Shown: piece by piece, positions 17,481-26,300 of the stretch
Layout: each line of letters starts with the position of its first letter
Position numbering within the stretch: position 1 is the stretch's first letter
Origin: Gordonia amarae NBRC 15530
GTDB lineage: Bacteria; Actinomycetota; Actinomycetes; Mycobacteriales; Mycobacteriaceae
Length of the DNA stretch: 64,000 bases
Reading direction: 5' to 3'
NCBI RefSeq assembly: GCF_000241345.1
Contig: NZ_BAED01000076.1
Coordinates: 26,259-90,258 of the forward strand
Made by a program: the position numbers and the translations under genes
The notes under the pieces: model-generated
What the model was told of the DNA's origin: nothing
Seen by the model: the letters and a program-made list of their open reading frames with translations, nothing else
Databases searched by the model: none

Positions 17481-18407
17481 TCAGTGGTGGAAGGTATCCG
17501 ACGGAGCGGGCGGATGGCCCGGCTCGACGTCGTCGAACTCGGAGGTGGTGATCCCGTACGAGCGGGCCAGTTCGAGGATCTTGGTGGCGCGGGCGATGCG
17601 CGGCAGGTCCGAGCCGTTGCGGATCTCCCCGCCGTCGGCCTCGAACTCGGCGAAGAACTCACGCGCCCAGCTGATCTCGTCCTGCGACGGCGACAGGCCC
17701 TCGTTCACGAGGTGGCACTGGTCGGGGGTGAGGCAGATCTTGCCGGTCATGCCGAACTCGACGCTGACGGCGGTGGCCTCGCTGAGTTTCAGCGAGCTCG
17801 ACCCGACTGTCGGACCGTCGATGGCCGACGGCAGGTGTGCGGCCTTCGCGGCGATGGTGAACCGCGACCGCGCGTACGCGAGGGTGAGCGGATCACCGCC
17901 GAAGCCGGTGTCGCGACGGAAGTCGCCGATGCCGAACGCCAGCCGGAAGGTGTTCTTCGACGACGCGATCTCGCTGATCCGTTCCAGCCCGCGGGCCGTC
18001 TCGACGAGCGCGACGATCGGCACGTTCGGCAGCCGCGCCGCGGTCTCGGTGACATGATCGGGGGATTCGACCATCGCCAGCATCACCCCGCCGACGGGCA
18101 CGGTCGCGAGGGCGGCGAGGTCGTCGGCCCACCACGGGGTGCCGAAACCGTTGACCCGCACCCAGTCACCCTTGCCCTCGTCGGAGGAGAGCCAGCGCAC
18201 CACATTGTCGCGTGCGGACAGTTTGTCCTTGGGGGCGACGGCGTCCTCGATGTCGAGGACGACGATGTCGGCGCGCGAGAGCCCCGCCGGCGCGAACTTC
18301 CCGTACTGAGCACCGTTGACGAGCAGCCAGCTCCGCGCGAGCACCGGGTCGATCCGGAACCCGGGTTCGCTCGCGTCGATCTCTGTGGTCGTGGGCTGGT
18401 CGTACAT
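17481..18407 (-). CDS. CitE-like HpcH/HpaI aldolase-fold lyase
   Basis: This 308-aa TIM-barrel enzyme of the CitE/HpcH family has Arg in VNGFGTPWW (VRVNG motif), ADIVVLDIEDAVAPKDK (the Mg2+-binding Asp/Glu segment), and VALVETARGLERI with the metal-ligand Glu. Such stand-alone CitE proteins cleave or form C-C bonds of CoA thioesters such as citramalyl-, malyl- or HMG-CoA. The exact substrate is open. AGGAAAGG lies 6-14 bp before the ATG at 18407. The gene is transcribed towards the Rv0226c-like gene with a 16-bp gap, so the two may be co-transcribed. Confidence 0.82.
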   Translation of the reverse strand: MYDQPTTTEIDASEPGFRIDPVLARSWLLVNGAQYGKFAPAGLSRADIVVLDIEDAVAPKDKLSARDNVVRWLSSDEGKGDWVRVNGFGTPWWADDLAALATVPVGGVMLAMVESPDHVTETAARLPNVPIVALVETARGLERISEIASSKNTFRLAFGIGDFRRDTGFGGDPLTLAYARSRFTIAAKAAHLPSAIDGPTVGSSSLKLSEATAVSVEFGMTGKICLTPDQCHLVNEGLSPSQDEISWAREFFAEFEADGGEIRNGSDLPRIARATKILELARSYGITTSEFDDVEPGHPPAPSDTFHH

Positions 18408-18629
18408 CGGGGCCTTTCCTTCGGTAAGCCTCCATCGTCGCCCATCGGGCACACGCCCCGCAAAACCATGCACCGACTCCGGCTGCGTTCGGGGTGGTCG
18501 CGCCAGGTCCCGGCGACGTGCACGCATGAAGTGACCGGCTCCTTCGCGACGATCAGCACTCACAGCGTGGACCGGCGATATCGGTACCGCTCCGCCCCGG
18601 ACAGATCCACCACTGACAAACTGGAGGCC

Positions 18630-19892
18630 ATGTCCGACACCTCCCAGCGCAGCATCGCGGCCTCGGTGGGTCTGGTGACGGCGGGTTCGATGGTGGCCAA
18701 TATCTGCGCCTATCTCGTGCACGTTCCGGCCGGCCGCTGGCTGGGGGCGTCGGCGTACGGCGAGTTCGCGGTGCTGATGGCGGCGATGCTGGTGTTGGCG
18801 GTGCCCGCGCTCGCGCTGCAGGCGGTGGTGGCCCGCGACATGGTGCACGGACGTCCGGTGCGCGCGCTGATCCGGTTGACGATGCTGGTCACCGCGGTGG
18901 TCGCGGCGCTGATGGTGCCGGCGGTACCGCTGTTCATGTGGCTTGCCGACACCGGTGTCGCGACAACGGTCGCGGGTCTTGCCGCGGCCCCCGTCCTGGT
19001 GCTGATCGCGGGGGCACAGGGCGTACTGCAGGGTGGCCGGGCGTTCCCGGCGCTGGCCACGGTGCTGGCCGGGGTCGGTGTGCTGCGGTCGGTGCCGGTG
19101 GTGGTCGCCCTCGCGTGCGGAGGCGGGGCGGGCACGGGCCTGGCGGCCGGAACCGCGGGCGCGATCGCCGCGGCGGGTGCGGCCTGGCTCATGGTCGGTT
19201 CGGGTCTCCTGCGGGAATCGCACCCGGGCGAAGCGGCCTCCGGCGCCGGCGCACTCAGCGTGATCCGGGCATCGCAGGTGCAGTTCGTGCTGGTGGTGGC
19301 GGTATCCCTGGACCTGCTGGTCTCCCGGGGAGTCCTTGGTGCCGACGACGCGGGCGTGTACGCGCTCGGCGCCGTCGCCACCAAGGCCGCGTTCTGGTTG
19401 CCGCAGGCCATCGGCGTCGTCGTCTATCCGGCGCTGGCCGACCCGACCACCTCGCGCCGGTCGCTGGGACATGCGGTGCGGGTGGTGGCGCTGGTGGGGG
19501 CGGTGCTCACCGTCGGCGCGGGGTGCGCCGGTCCGCTGGTGCCGCTGGTGTTCTCCGACGACTACCGCCCGCTCGTGCCGATCCTGTGGATCTTCGCGTT
19601 CACCGGGTCGACGCTGGCGGTGCTGCAGGTGACACTGCTGTGGGCCATTGCCCGCGACCGCACCCGCGTGGCGGTGTTCACGTGGGCGGCGCTCGCCGTC
19701 GAGGGCACGCTCATCCTCGCTGTCGCCGACTCCGTGCTGAGTCTGGCGCTGGTGGCGACGTCGGCGGCGGCCGCCGCGACCGGAGCCACGGTCCTGTGGG
19801 TGTGGCGGGCACATCTGGAGACGACGGGACCGGCCGCCCCGGGCGCCGCCGAGGACAGTGCTGTGGCAGCGGAAACAGTCGCCGACCAGTAG
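18630..19892 (+). CDS. Polysaccharide-biosynthesis flippase-like protein (MOP/Wzx type)
   Basis: This 420-aa integral membrane protein has about twelve helices. The opening SIAASVGLVTAGSMVANICAYLVHVPAGRWLGASAYGEFAVL matches the Wzx/MurJ-like exporter superfamily (lipid-linked sugar flippases). The tail is short and acidic. ATG 18630 has GGAGG three bases upstream of its immediate leader and starts just before the first helix. The long open frame upstream is antisense to other genes. It probably translocates a lipid-linked glycan made by neighbouring transferases; the cargo is unknown. The 222 bp between it and the divergent CitE-like gene hold both promoters but no palindrome that I could support. 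Confidence 0.8.
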   Translation: MSDTSQRSIAASVGLVTAGSMVANICAYLVHVPAGRWLGASAYGEFAVLMAAMLVLAVPALALQAVVARDMVHGRPVRALIRLTMLVTAVVAALMVPAVPLFMWLADTGVATTVAGLAAAPVLVLIAGAQGVLQGGRAFPALATVLAGVGVLRSVPVVVALACGGGAGTGLAAGTAGAIAAAGAAWLMVGSGLLRESHPGEAASGAGALSVIRASQVQFVLVVAVSLDLLVSRGVLGADDAGVYALGAVATKAAFWLPQAIGVVVYPALADPTTSRRSLGHAVRVVALVGAVLTVGAGCAGPLVPLVFSDDYRPLVPILWIFAFTGSTLAVLQVTLLWAIARDRTRVAVFTWAALAVEGTLILAVADSVLSLALVATSAAAAATGATVLWVWRAHLETTGPAAPGAAEDSAVAAETVADQ

Positions 19893-19934
19893 GAAAGCCT
19901 TTCCGGCGGACTTGTGCTGGTCGCCGTCGATCGG

Positions 19935-21251
19935 CTACCGGGCAGTGGTGCCGGCCCCGAGATCAGCAGCTCTGGGCCGGTCGTCCGTCGAGGTACCCAC
20001 CGGCGGCGAGCGGCGCAGCAGCCAGTGGATCCCGGCACCGATCAGCAGCACACCGACAACCCCGGCCCCGATGGGAACCCACCGTCCCCACACCGTGACC
20101 GGACGTTCCAGCGACCCGGCCCGTGCCGCCGCGTCGTCGCGGGTGCTCTTGGTATAGGTGAGCGTCGTGGCCAGGTTGACCAGTGAGAACGCCTCGTGAG
20201 GTTGGCCCGCGAGGCGGTACCGCTCGTCGATGGTGATGCGCTCGTCGAGGATCGTTCCGGTCGCGGGGTCGACGGAGATCTCCCACGTGCTGCGATGGTG
20301 CAGGTGCAGCGTCGTCGGGGAGTTCCCGGGTAGCCCGAACCACGACGCCGGCCGCACGATCACCGTCGGCCTGCCCGCGGTGTCGGCGCCGCCGTGCCGG
20401 TCGTACAGATCGGTGTCGGGGATCTCGGCGACAAACCGGAGTGCCTCCTCACCTTCCACCTGGGCGTCGCCGTCGTAGCGCAGCGGCACCGTGGTGCGGG
20501 TGACCGGATCGAAGAACCTCGCATCCCGGCGCGGCACGTCGAACGGGAAGGCGTAGGTGACACCTTCCCGGTCGGGCACCTGGGACGGCGCCTGCTTGTC
20601 GTCGTACTGGATTTCCGACGATCCGCTGCGCCGGAACGTCGCCGTCTCCCGGTCGAGGGTGACGCGGTCGCGGATCGCGCTGATGGTGCCGTCGGAGCAG
20701 TCGTCGAGTTTGTCGTCGGCCCGCAGCGACGTCCCGGCCTGCAACGTCACCTGGCTGCGGCCGGCGGGGCGCACCGCCACGACGCGCTGCTGCCGGGTGA
20801 CCGGGGTGGTGACCACCCGCGCAGCCCGGGTGTCCAGCGAACACTGGTCGAGTACCTGCGCGGGAGCCGTCGACCGGGCGACGACGGTGTCGTCGGTGTC
20901 GAGCGGCAGGACCTGCAGTTTTCCGACGAACAGCGCCGGCAGCGCGATCGCCGCCGACACCAGGAAGGTGCCGACGAAGATCATCGTCGGCCCCACCAGT
21001 TCCCGCCCGCTGAGCCGGGGCCGGACCGGTGCGTTCGGGTCCCCGGCCGGTCCCGCGTCAGCCGGTCGTCGCACGGTGCCCGGTTCCTCGGTGATGTCCG
21101 GCTGCTCTGTCGTGCCCGGCTCTTCTATGGTGTCCGGCCGGTCCACCGTCTCCGGGACCTCGGGGCCCCTGGAATCGTCGGTGACGTCCGGGTGCGCAGG
21201 GTTCTCCGGGTTCGTGGGATCTCCTGGGCCACTCGGGGCGTCTGACGGCAT
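19935..21251 (-). CDS. DUF3068 / PorA-family membrane protein (Rv0227c-like)
   Basis: This 438-aa protein has an N-terminal cytoplasmic stretch of Pro/Glu/Thr-rich low complexity (about residues 1-85), a transmembrane helix (MIFVGTFLVSAAIALPALFVGKL), a large beta-rich extracytoplasmic domain, and a second helix near the C-terminus (WVPIGAGVVGVLLIGAGIHWLL). This is the DUF3068 arrangement, sometimes labelled a PorA-family protein. It matches the Rv0227c position between the Rv0226c-like and acyltransferase genes. The low-complexity N-terminus, with repeats such as 'EEPGT', looks longer than usual. The function is probably envelope-related but unproven. ATG 21251 was chosen over an upstream start in the intergenic region. 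Confidence 0.8.
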   Translation of the reverse strand: MPSDAPSGPGDPTNPENPAHPDVTDDSRGPEVPETVDRPDTIEEPGTTEQPDITEEPGTVRRPADAGPAGDPNAPVRPRLSGRELVGPTMIFVGTFLVSAAIALPALFVGKLQVLPLDTDDTVVARSTAPAQVLDQCSLDTRAARVVTTPVTRQQRVVAVRPAGRSQVTLQAGTSLRADDKLDDCSDGTISAIRDRVTLDRETATFRRSGSSEIQYDDKQAPSQVPDREGVTYAFPFDVPRRDARFFDPVTRTTVPLRYDGDAQVEGEEALRFVAEIPDTDLYDRHGGADTAGRPTVIVRPASWFGLPGNSPTTLHLHHRSTWEISVDPATGTILDERITIDERYRLAGQPHEAFSLVNLATTLTYTKSTRDDAAARAGSLERPVTVWGRWVPIGAGVVGVLLIGAGIHWLLRRSPPVGTSTDDRPRAADLGAGTTAR

Positions 21252-21535
21252 AACGCTGACCTTAGGGCATGGGGTGATTTCGGTGCCCGCGTCATTCGAC
21301 GGTGGTACGGCAGTCCCTGTCCTGCCGCGTGCCAGACGCTCGGTCACCGGTTCTCACCAGGCATTTTCCCGGCGGTCACCGTTTCGTGACCGGTTTCCTA
21401 TCCCGCGCTCAGGCACCACCCGGAGCGTGGCCCCTATCGTGGGCGGACCAGAACACAACGACTGTGATCAAGAAGAAGGTGATGGCACACACCGCCGCAC
21501 GGCAAGGGTCGTCGGCACACCGAAAGGGGAATCCC

Positions 21536-21775
21536 ATGTTGATCTTCGTAATCGTGGCGATCATCGTCATCGCAATCGCCGGTTTCGCCATCTTCGGCGG
21601 GGCATTACGCGGTGGAGGTTCAAGCTGGTCCGGTGGGTCAGGGGGCGGTTTCTTCGCCGGCAGCTGGAGTGACAGCTTCGGCGGTGGCGACGGCGGCGGC
21701 TGGGGCGGCGGCGACGGTGGCGGTAGCTGCGGCGACGGTGGTGGTGGCGGCGGTGGCGGTGACGGCGGCTGCTGA
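21536..21775 (+). CDS. Small Gly-rich membrane peptide
   Basis: This 79-aa protein has one N-terminal transmembrane helix (LIFVIVAIIVIAIAGFAIFGGAL). The rest is a Gly/Ser-rich tail carrying only a few Trp, Phe and Asp residues and two Cys, the second at the very end. AAAGGGG lies about 8 bp before the ATG. The tail is reminiscent of small TIGR04222-type or holin-like Gly-rich membrane proteins, but no family is certain. It lies just upstream of the acyltransferase gene (43-bp gap) and may share its transcript. The 284 bp upstream back to the DUF3068 gene contains no further gene. Confidence 0.6.
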   Translation: MLIFVIVAIIVIAIAGFAIFGGALRGGGSSWSGGSGGGFFAGSWSDSFGGGDGGGWGGGDGGGSCGDGGGGGGGGDGGC

Positions 21776-21818
21776 TCCGGCCGACGCCCCGGGGCCGGGC
21801 GTACCCTGATCTCCCGAG

Positions 21819-23345
21819 ATGAGCACCAGCCCGGACCACCAGGTACAACCGGCACAGCGAGCCACGACCGCGCGCAGATTCTTTCCGCAATTGGAGGGCA
21901 TGCGTGCGGTCGCGGCGATCGCCGTGCTCACCACCCATGTGTCGTTCCAGACGGCCGCGGTCAACACCGGGGTGATCGGCCCGATCCTCGGCCGCCTCGA
22001 CCTCGCCGTCGCCCTGTTCTTCGGCCTCTCCGGTTTCCTCCTCTGGCGCCCCTGGGCGGGGGCGGCCCGGTCCTCCACGCGGGCCGACGTCGTTCGTCCG
22101 CCGGATGCGGCCCTTCCGCCGCCGGATACCGGGGTCCCCGCGCCGGGCGCCGCGTCGTCGTCGGACGCCGGGGTTCCCGGACTGGGTGCCGCGTCGTCGT
22201 CGGACGCCGGGGTTCCCGGACTGGGTGCCGCGTCGTCGTCGGACGCCGGGGTTCCCGGACTGGGTGCCGCGTCGTCGTCGCCGGATACCGGGGTTCCCGC
22301 GCCGCCCGCCGCGTCGTCGTCGCCGGTTGAGGTGCGAGGAGCCGCCAGGCGACGAGCCTCGAAACCCGGTGAGACAAAGATGTCCGCTCCCGGCCCCTCC
22401 CGCGCCCCGCGCCCCGATATCGGCCGGTATTTCCGGCACCGGATCGTCCGCATCTGGCCGGCGTACATCGTCGTCGTGGTCCTGGTGCTGACCCTGCTGC
22501 CCGACGCCAAGGGTGCCGACCTGACTGTGTGGCTCGCCAATCTCACACTGACGCAGGTGTTTGTGGCGCTGTCGCTGACCGCCGGCCTCACCCAGATGTG
22601 GAGTCTGTCGGTGGAGGTCGCGTTCTATCTGCTGCTCCCTCTGATCGGCCTCGTGCTGGTGCGTCTGCGGGGAGATCGTGCGCGAGTACGCATCCCGGTG
22701 ATCCTCGCGGTCGGGGTGCTCAGTCTCGGCTGGGCCTGGTTCGCGGCGACCCTGCCGCTGGCCGACGGCGTCGAACCCAAGAACTGGGTGTTCGGCCACC
22801 TGCCGTGGTTCGTGTCCGGCCTGGTGCTGGCCGAGATCGCGGCCACCGTCGAAGCGGCACACCACGATCCGGCGTCGTACCCCGGGGGGCTGCGAATCAC
22901 GGTCGCGCTCAGCGCGAATCGCCCACTGATGGCCGCCGTGTTCGTGGTCGCCTACGCGCTGGCCTGCACCCCGCTGGCCGGCCCGACGGGTCTCGGTGAA
23001 CTCACCCACCTGCAGTTCGCCACCAAGATGGTCCTCGGCGCCATCGTCGGCTACGCCCTGCTCGCCCCGCTGGTGTGCGCTACCGGCCCGTTCGGTTTCC
23101 TCGACTCCCCGGTCATGCAGGCCCTCGGCCGCTGGTCGTACGGCATCTTCATCTGGCACCTCGCGGTCCTGGCCGTCGTCTTCCCCCTATTCGGCATCGT
23201 CCCGTTCAACGGCAACATGCCGCTGGTCCTGGCGATCACCGTCCCCCTCACCATCGGCGTATCGGCAGCAAGCTACACGTTCATCGAAGACCCGGCCCGC
23301 CGGTGGCTGAATGCCCGGGAAGCGGTGAAAGGTTCTGTGTCGTAA
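21819..23345 (+). CDS. Acyltransferase-3 family membrane protein (Rv0228-like) with repeat-derived insertion
   Basis: This 508-aa O-acyltransferase of the OafA/YrhL class has an N-terminal RFFPQLEGMRAVAAIAVLTTH with the conserved His40, about ten helices, and a closing FIEDPARRW motif. It transfers acyl groups to extracytoplasmic or membrane-associated glycans. It matches the Rv0228 position. I recall Rv0228 at about 407 aa, so this copy is about 100 aa longer. The extra length lies in the loop after the second helix (about residues 82-200). There, three exact 39-bp units encoding AASSSDAGVPGLG and then a translated copy of the dispersed repeat (VEVRGAARRRASKPGE) occur in frame. The core family motifs are intact on both sides, so the enzyme may still work. 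Confidence 0.86.
   Translation: MSTSPDHQVQPAQRATTARRFFPQLEGMRAVAAIAVLTTHVSFQTAAVNTGVIGPILGRLDLAVALFFGLSGFLLWRPWAGAARSSTRADVVRPPDAALPPPDTGVPAPGAASSSDAGVPGLGAASSSDAGVPGLGAASSSDAGVPGLGAASSSPDTGVPAPPAASSSPVEVRGAARRRASKPGETKMSAPGPSRAPRPDIGRYFRHRIVRIWPAYIVVVVLVLTLLPDAKGADLTVWLANLTLTQVFVALSLTAGLTQMWSLSVEVAFYLLLPLIGLVLVRLRGDRARVRIPVILAVGVLSLGWAWFAATLPLADGVEPKNWVFGHLPWFVSGLVLAEIAATVEAAHHDPASYPGGLRITVALSANRPLMAAVFVVAYALACTPLAGPTGLGELTHLQFATKMVLGAIVGYALLAPLVCATGPFGFLDSPVMQALGRWSYGIFIWHLAVLAVVFPLFGIVPFNGNMPLVLAITVPLTIGVSAASYTFIEDPARRWLNAREAVKGSVS
22149..22265 (+). repeat. Three exact 39-bp tandem units inside the acyltransferase gene
   Basis: Units at 22149-22187, 22188-22226 and 22227-22265 each encode AASSSDAGVPGLG. 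A diverged unit (AASSSPDTGVPAPP) follows, and another partial one precedes. The unit length is a multiple of three, so copy-number change keeps the frame. Confidence 0.92.
22323..22375 (+). repeat. Dispersed palindromic repeat, copy 2 (inside the acyltransferase CDS)
   Basis: Forward copy CCGGTTGAGGTGCGAGGAGC ... CCTCGAAACCCGGTGAGA, translated as PVEVRGAARRRASKPGET. The TGA within GGTTGAGG is out of frame here, so the gene stays open. Confidence 0.85.
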
Positions 23346-23365
23346 GGCGGGCGTGGTCATCGCTC

Positions 23366-26300
23366 TCAAGGATCGAGCTGGCGGGCCGCCGAAGGGTCGT
23401 CGGGCGATCTGTTCCGTGCGGGTGTGAATACTGTCGACCACACCAGGATCGTGATGGCGACGAGGGCGGGGAACTGGGTCCACCACTCGTCACCGTGGTA
23501 GCCGGTGGGGGAGTGCCACGGACCGGAGGCGAGGGCGAGGGCGGCGGCGAGCATGGCCGCGAACACCGCGACCACACGCGCGGACGGGCGCATCCGGTAC
23601 GTGAGAAGTGCTGTCGTACAGCCGATACCGACTCCCCACCAGCCGGTCAGCAGCCAGACGGCACCCAGCACGGGAAGCACGGCAAGACTCGCCGCAACCA
23701 CACCTCTTGATCCCTGAGGCCGAAGCGACGAAGGAGCGAGGGTCTCGAAGGGTCCGGTGACGCCGGCATCATGACGCGACCACCTCGAACGCGCGAGCAC
23801 CGGCGGCAGCCACGCCAGCGCCAGGAGCACGGCCACCAGCAGCAGCCCGACCACCAGCACCCACCGGTACGGCGTATCGAGGCTGTACCGCAGGGTGACC
23901 GGGCCAGACAGATTCGCGGGCACCACCCAACCCTGTTGCCATCCGTTCACGGTGATCGGATGCAGGTTGATCTCCCCGTCGGGTGTGTCGACGGTCGCCC
24001 GCCACCCGGAATTGGTGCTCTCGGCGACGGTCAGGATCCGGTCCGCCGCCGACGCCCGCACGTCGACCACCCGATGGGTCGCCGACCACTTCTCGACGGT
24101 CGGCAACACCGTCGACGCCGACGGAATCTGCTGTGCAGTAGAAAGATTCACGTCGAGAACGCTGAACGCCGATCCGGGATTGACCGACAGCTCCTGTTCG
24201 CCGGCTGCCAGCGGGATCGGCGTCGAGCCGCATGGCCGGGCGACCACCGGGGTACCGTTGCGCAGGTCACCGGCGGTGGTGCGCAGGCTGAGTCCGATCA
24301 CCCGGCCCGCCACGGTGATTCCGATCCCGTCGCCACAGCCGACGGTGACCACCCGGTCGGGGTCGAACGGCCGTGCGTCGGGTGCCGGAGAGATCTTGAT
24401 CTCCGCGATCCCGGCGGGTGCCCTGGTGGCGAATCCAAGCGAGTTCACGTCGATGACGTCGGCGGATTTGTTGACCCGCAACCGGATCCGGTCGGTGCGG
24501 GCACCGGTCAGGGTGACCGTCCCGTCCCGCGTCACCGTGCGGGTGAGCCAGCGCTCGCCCAGGTTCACCGACACCTCAGTGGGTGCCGCCGGATACGTCT
24601 CCGGCGCGACGATGCGCAGCTTGTCCACGCGTTGCACCTCGGGGAGGCGGATGGTCAGCGTCGGCCCGGAATCGCTCTCTCTCCCAGAGTCTTTCTGCCC
24701 GGACTCCTGTTTGCCAGGCTCCTCCTCACCCGAGTCTGTCTCCCCGGAGTCGCCGGCCCTGGAATCCTCTCGGCCCGAATCCTTCTGGGCGGGATCCTCC
24801 TTGGCGGGATCCTTGTGGCCAGAATCCTTCTGCCCAGAATCCTTCTGGGCGTCATCCCCGTTCTGTTTCTTGCTGTCCGGGTCACCGTATCCGCCGGTGT
24901 TGCCGGCCTTTCCGTCGGACGTCGCCTCGTCGCCGCTCTCGCGGTCCGACGTCGTCCCGTCATCGTCGGCGGGGTCCTCATCGTCGTCGCGGGCACCGTC
25001 CGCCGGTGCGGTCCACACGGTCGCCGGATCGCCGTCGACGGCGGCCTGCGCCGCACCCCGTGGATCGGTCACATCCGACGGACCGTCCGCGACAACCGAT
25101 CCGGGTACGTGCAACAGCGCCCGCAGACCGTCACCGGGCATGGGGACGAGGGTGACGGTAGGCGACACCGAGGTTGCCGACGGCACCGACAGTGCGCGGG
25201 TGAACACCCCGGGTGTCTCCGGGGTCAACCCCAAACCGGAAGCGCACCTGAACAGTTCGTCGTCGGAGGAGGTGTCGCGCACGCACGCGGACCGCCCGGT
25301 GAGCTCCTGTGTCAGCACCCACTGTGCGACAGCTGAATTCTTCTGCTGGGCGGGCAGGACGACCCGCTGCCGGATCGACAGGGGGTTGCCCGTGGCGAGG
25401 TCGGTGAGCGTGACCTCGCCGAGCGCGAACTGGTTGCCCGCGGTTCCCGAGCGGGTGTGCGAGGCCCGGATCTCGATCCACGACGTGTTCCCGCCGGGCA
25501 GTGTGACCGTGAACGGTTTTCCCGGGGAAATACCCTGGGCCACAGAACTTCCGGCGTTGGTGGTGACGACGACGGTGTCGACGTCGGGGCCGATCGCCTT
25601 CGCGGTGGTCAGCGTCAGCGACAGCGCAGTGCGCGGCCGGGTGAAGCTCAGCCGCAACCATTTTCCGGCGGCCGCCGCCAAACCGCTGGACACCCAGGCG
25701 GTTCCGGGTTTCCCGTCGAAGGCTGCGGCGGTGGAGTTGGCCGGCGAGGTCTGCCCGGGCTGCGTCGCATCGGCCGCGGCCCCGGAACTCGACACCCGCA
25801 CCTGCCCGGGCTGATTGTCGAGCAACCACTGAGCCCGCACCAGGTCGCCGCGTCCGATACCGTCCCACGCCGGATAGTCGGGGACCGCGTTCTGGGTGCG
25901 GCGCGGATCGTCGGCGGTGCGGATCGCCGAACTGTGGTCGTCGACCCGCCCGACGTCGACCTCCCGGTCGGTGGGTGTGTCGGTGACGATCCGTGGCGAC
26001 GCCGGCAGCGGAGTGTCCGGGTGCTCGGTGTCGAACCGCCGGGCGTCGGCGTCCAGCACCGTCGGCCCCACCGCGGGCAGTCCCGCACGCCCGCGCTGCG
26101 CGTTGATCGTCGCGATGGCCTCGGGACCACCCGAGACCCGCGGCACCGACGCGGCGTCGACCAGTACCGGCCCGGTACCGCCGGCCCGGGCGGCGCCGTC
26201 GACGGTGTAGATCGTGATCGCCCGCAACGCGGGCCGCAGTCCGTTGTCGCGGACCACCCCTGTGACGGTGGCCGGGCCGACGCGCGGCCCGAACCGGGCG

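Noticed and set aside
16941..18629. Very long open frame upstream of the flippase gene (983 codons in total)
   Set aside because: The first 560 codons are antisense to the Rv0226c-like and CitE-like genes and have an Arg/Pro-rich, biased composition. The real flippase starts at 18630 with GGAGG and the first helix.
22149..22307. CRISPR-like regular repeats
   Set aside because: The units are contiguous with no spacers, lie in frame inside an acyltransferase gene, and have no cas genes nearby.
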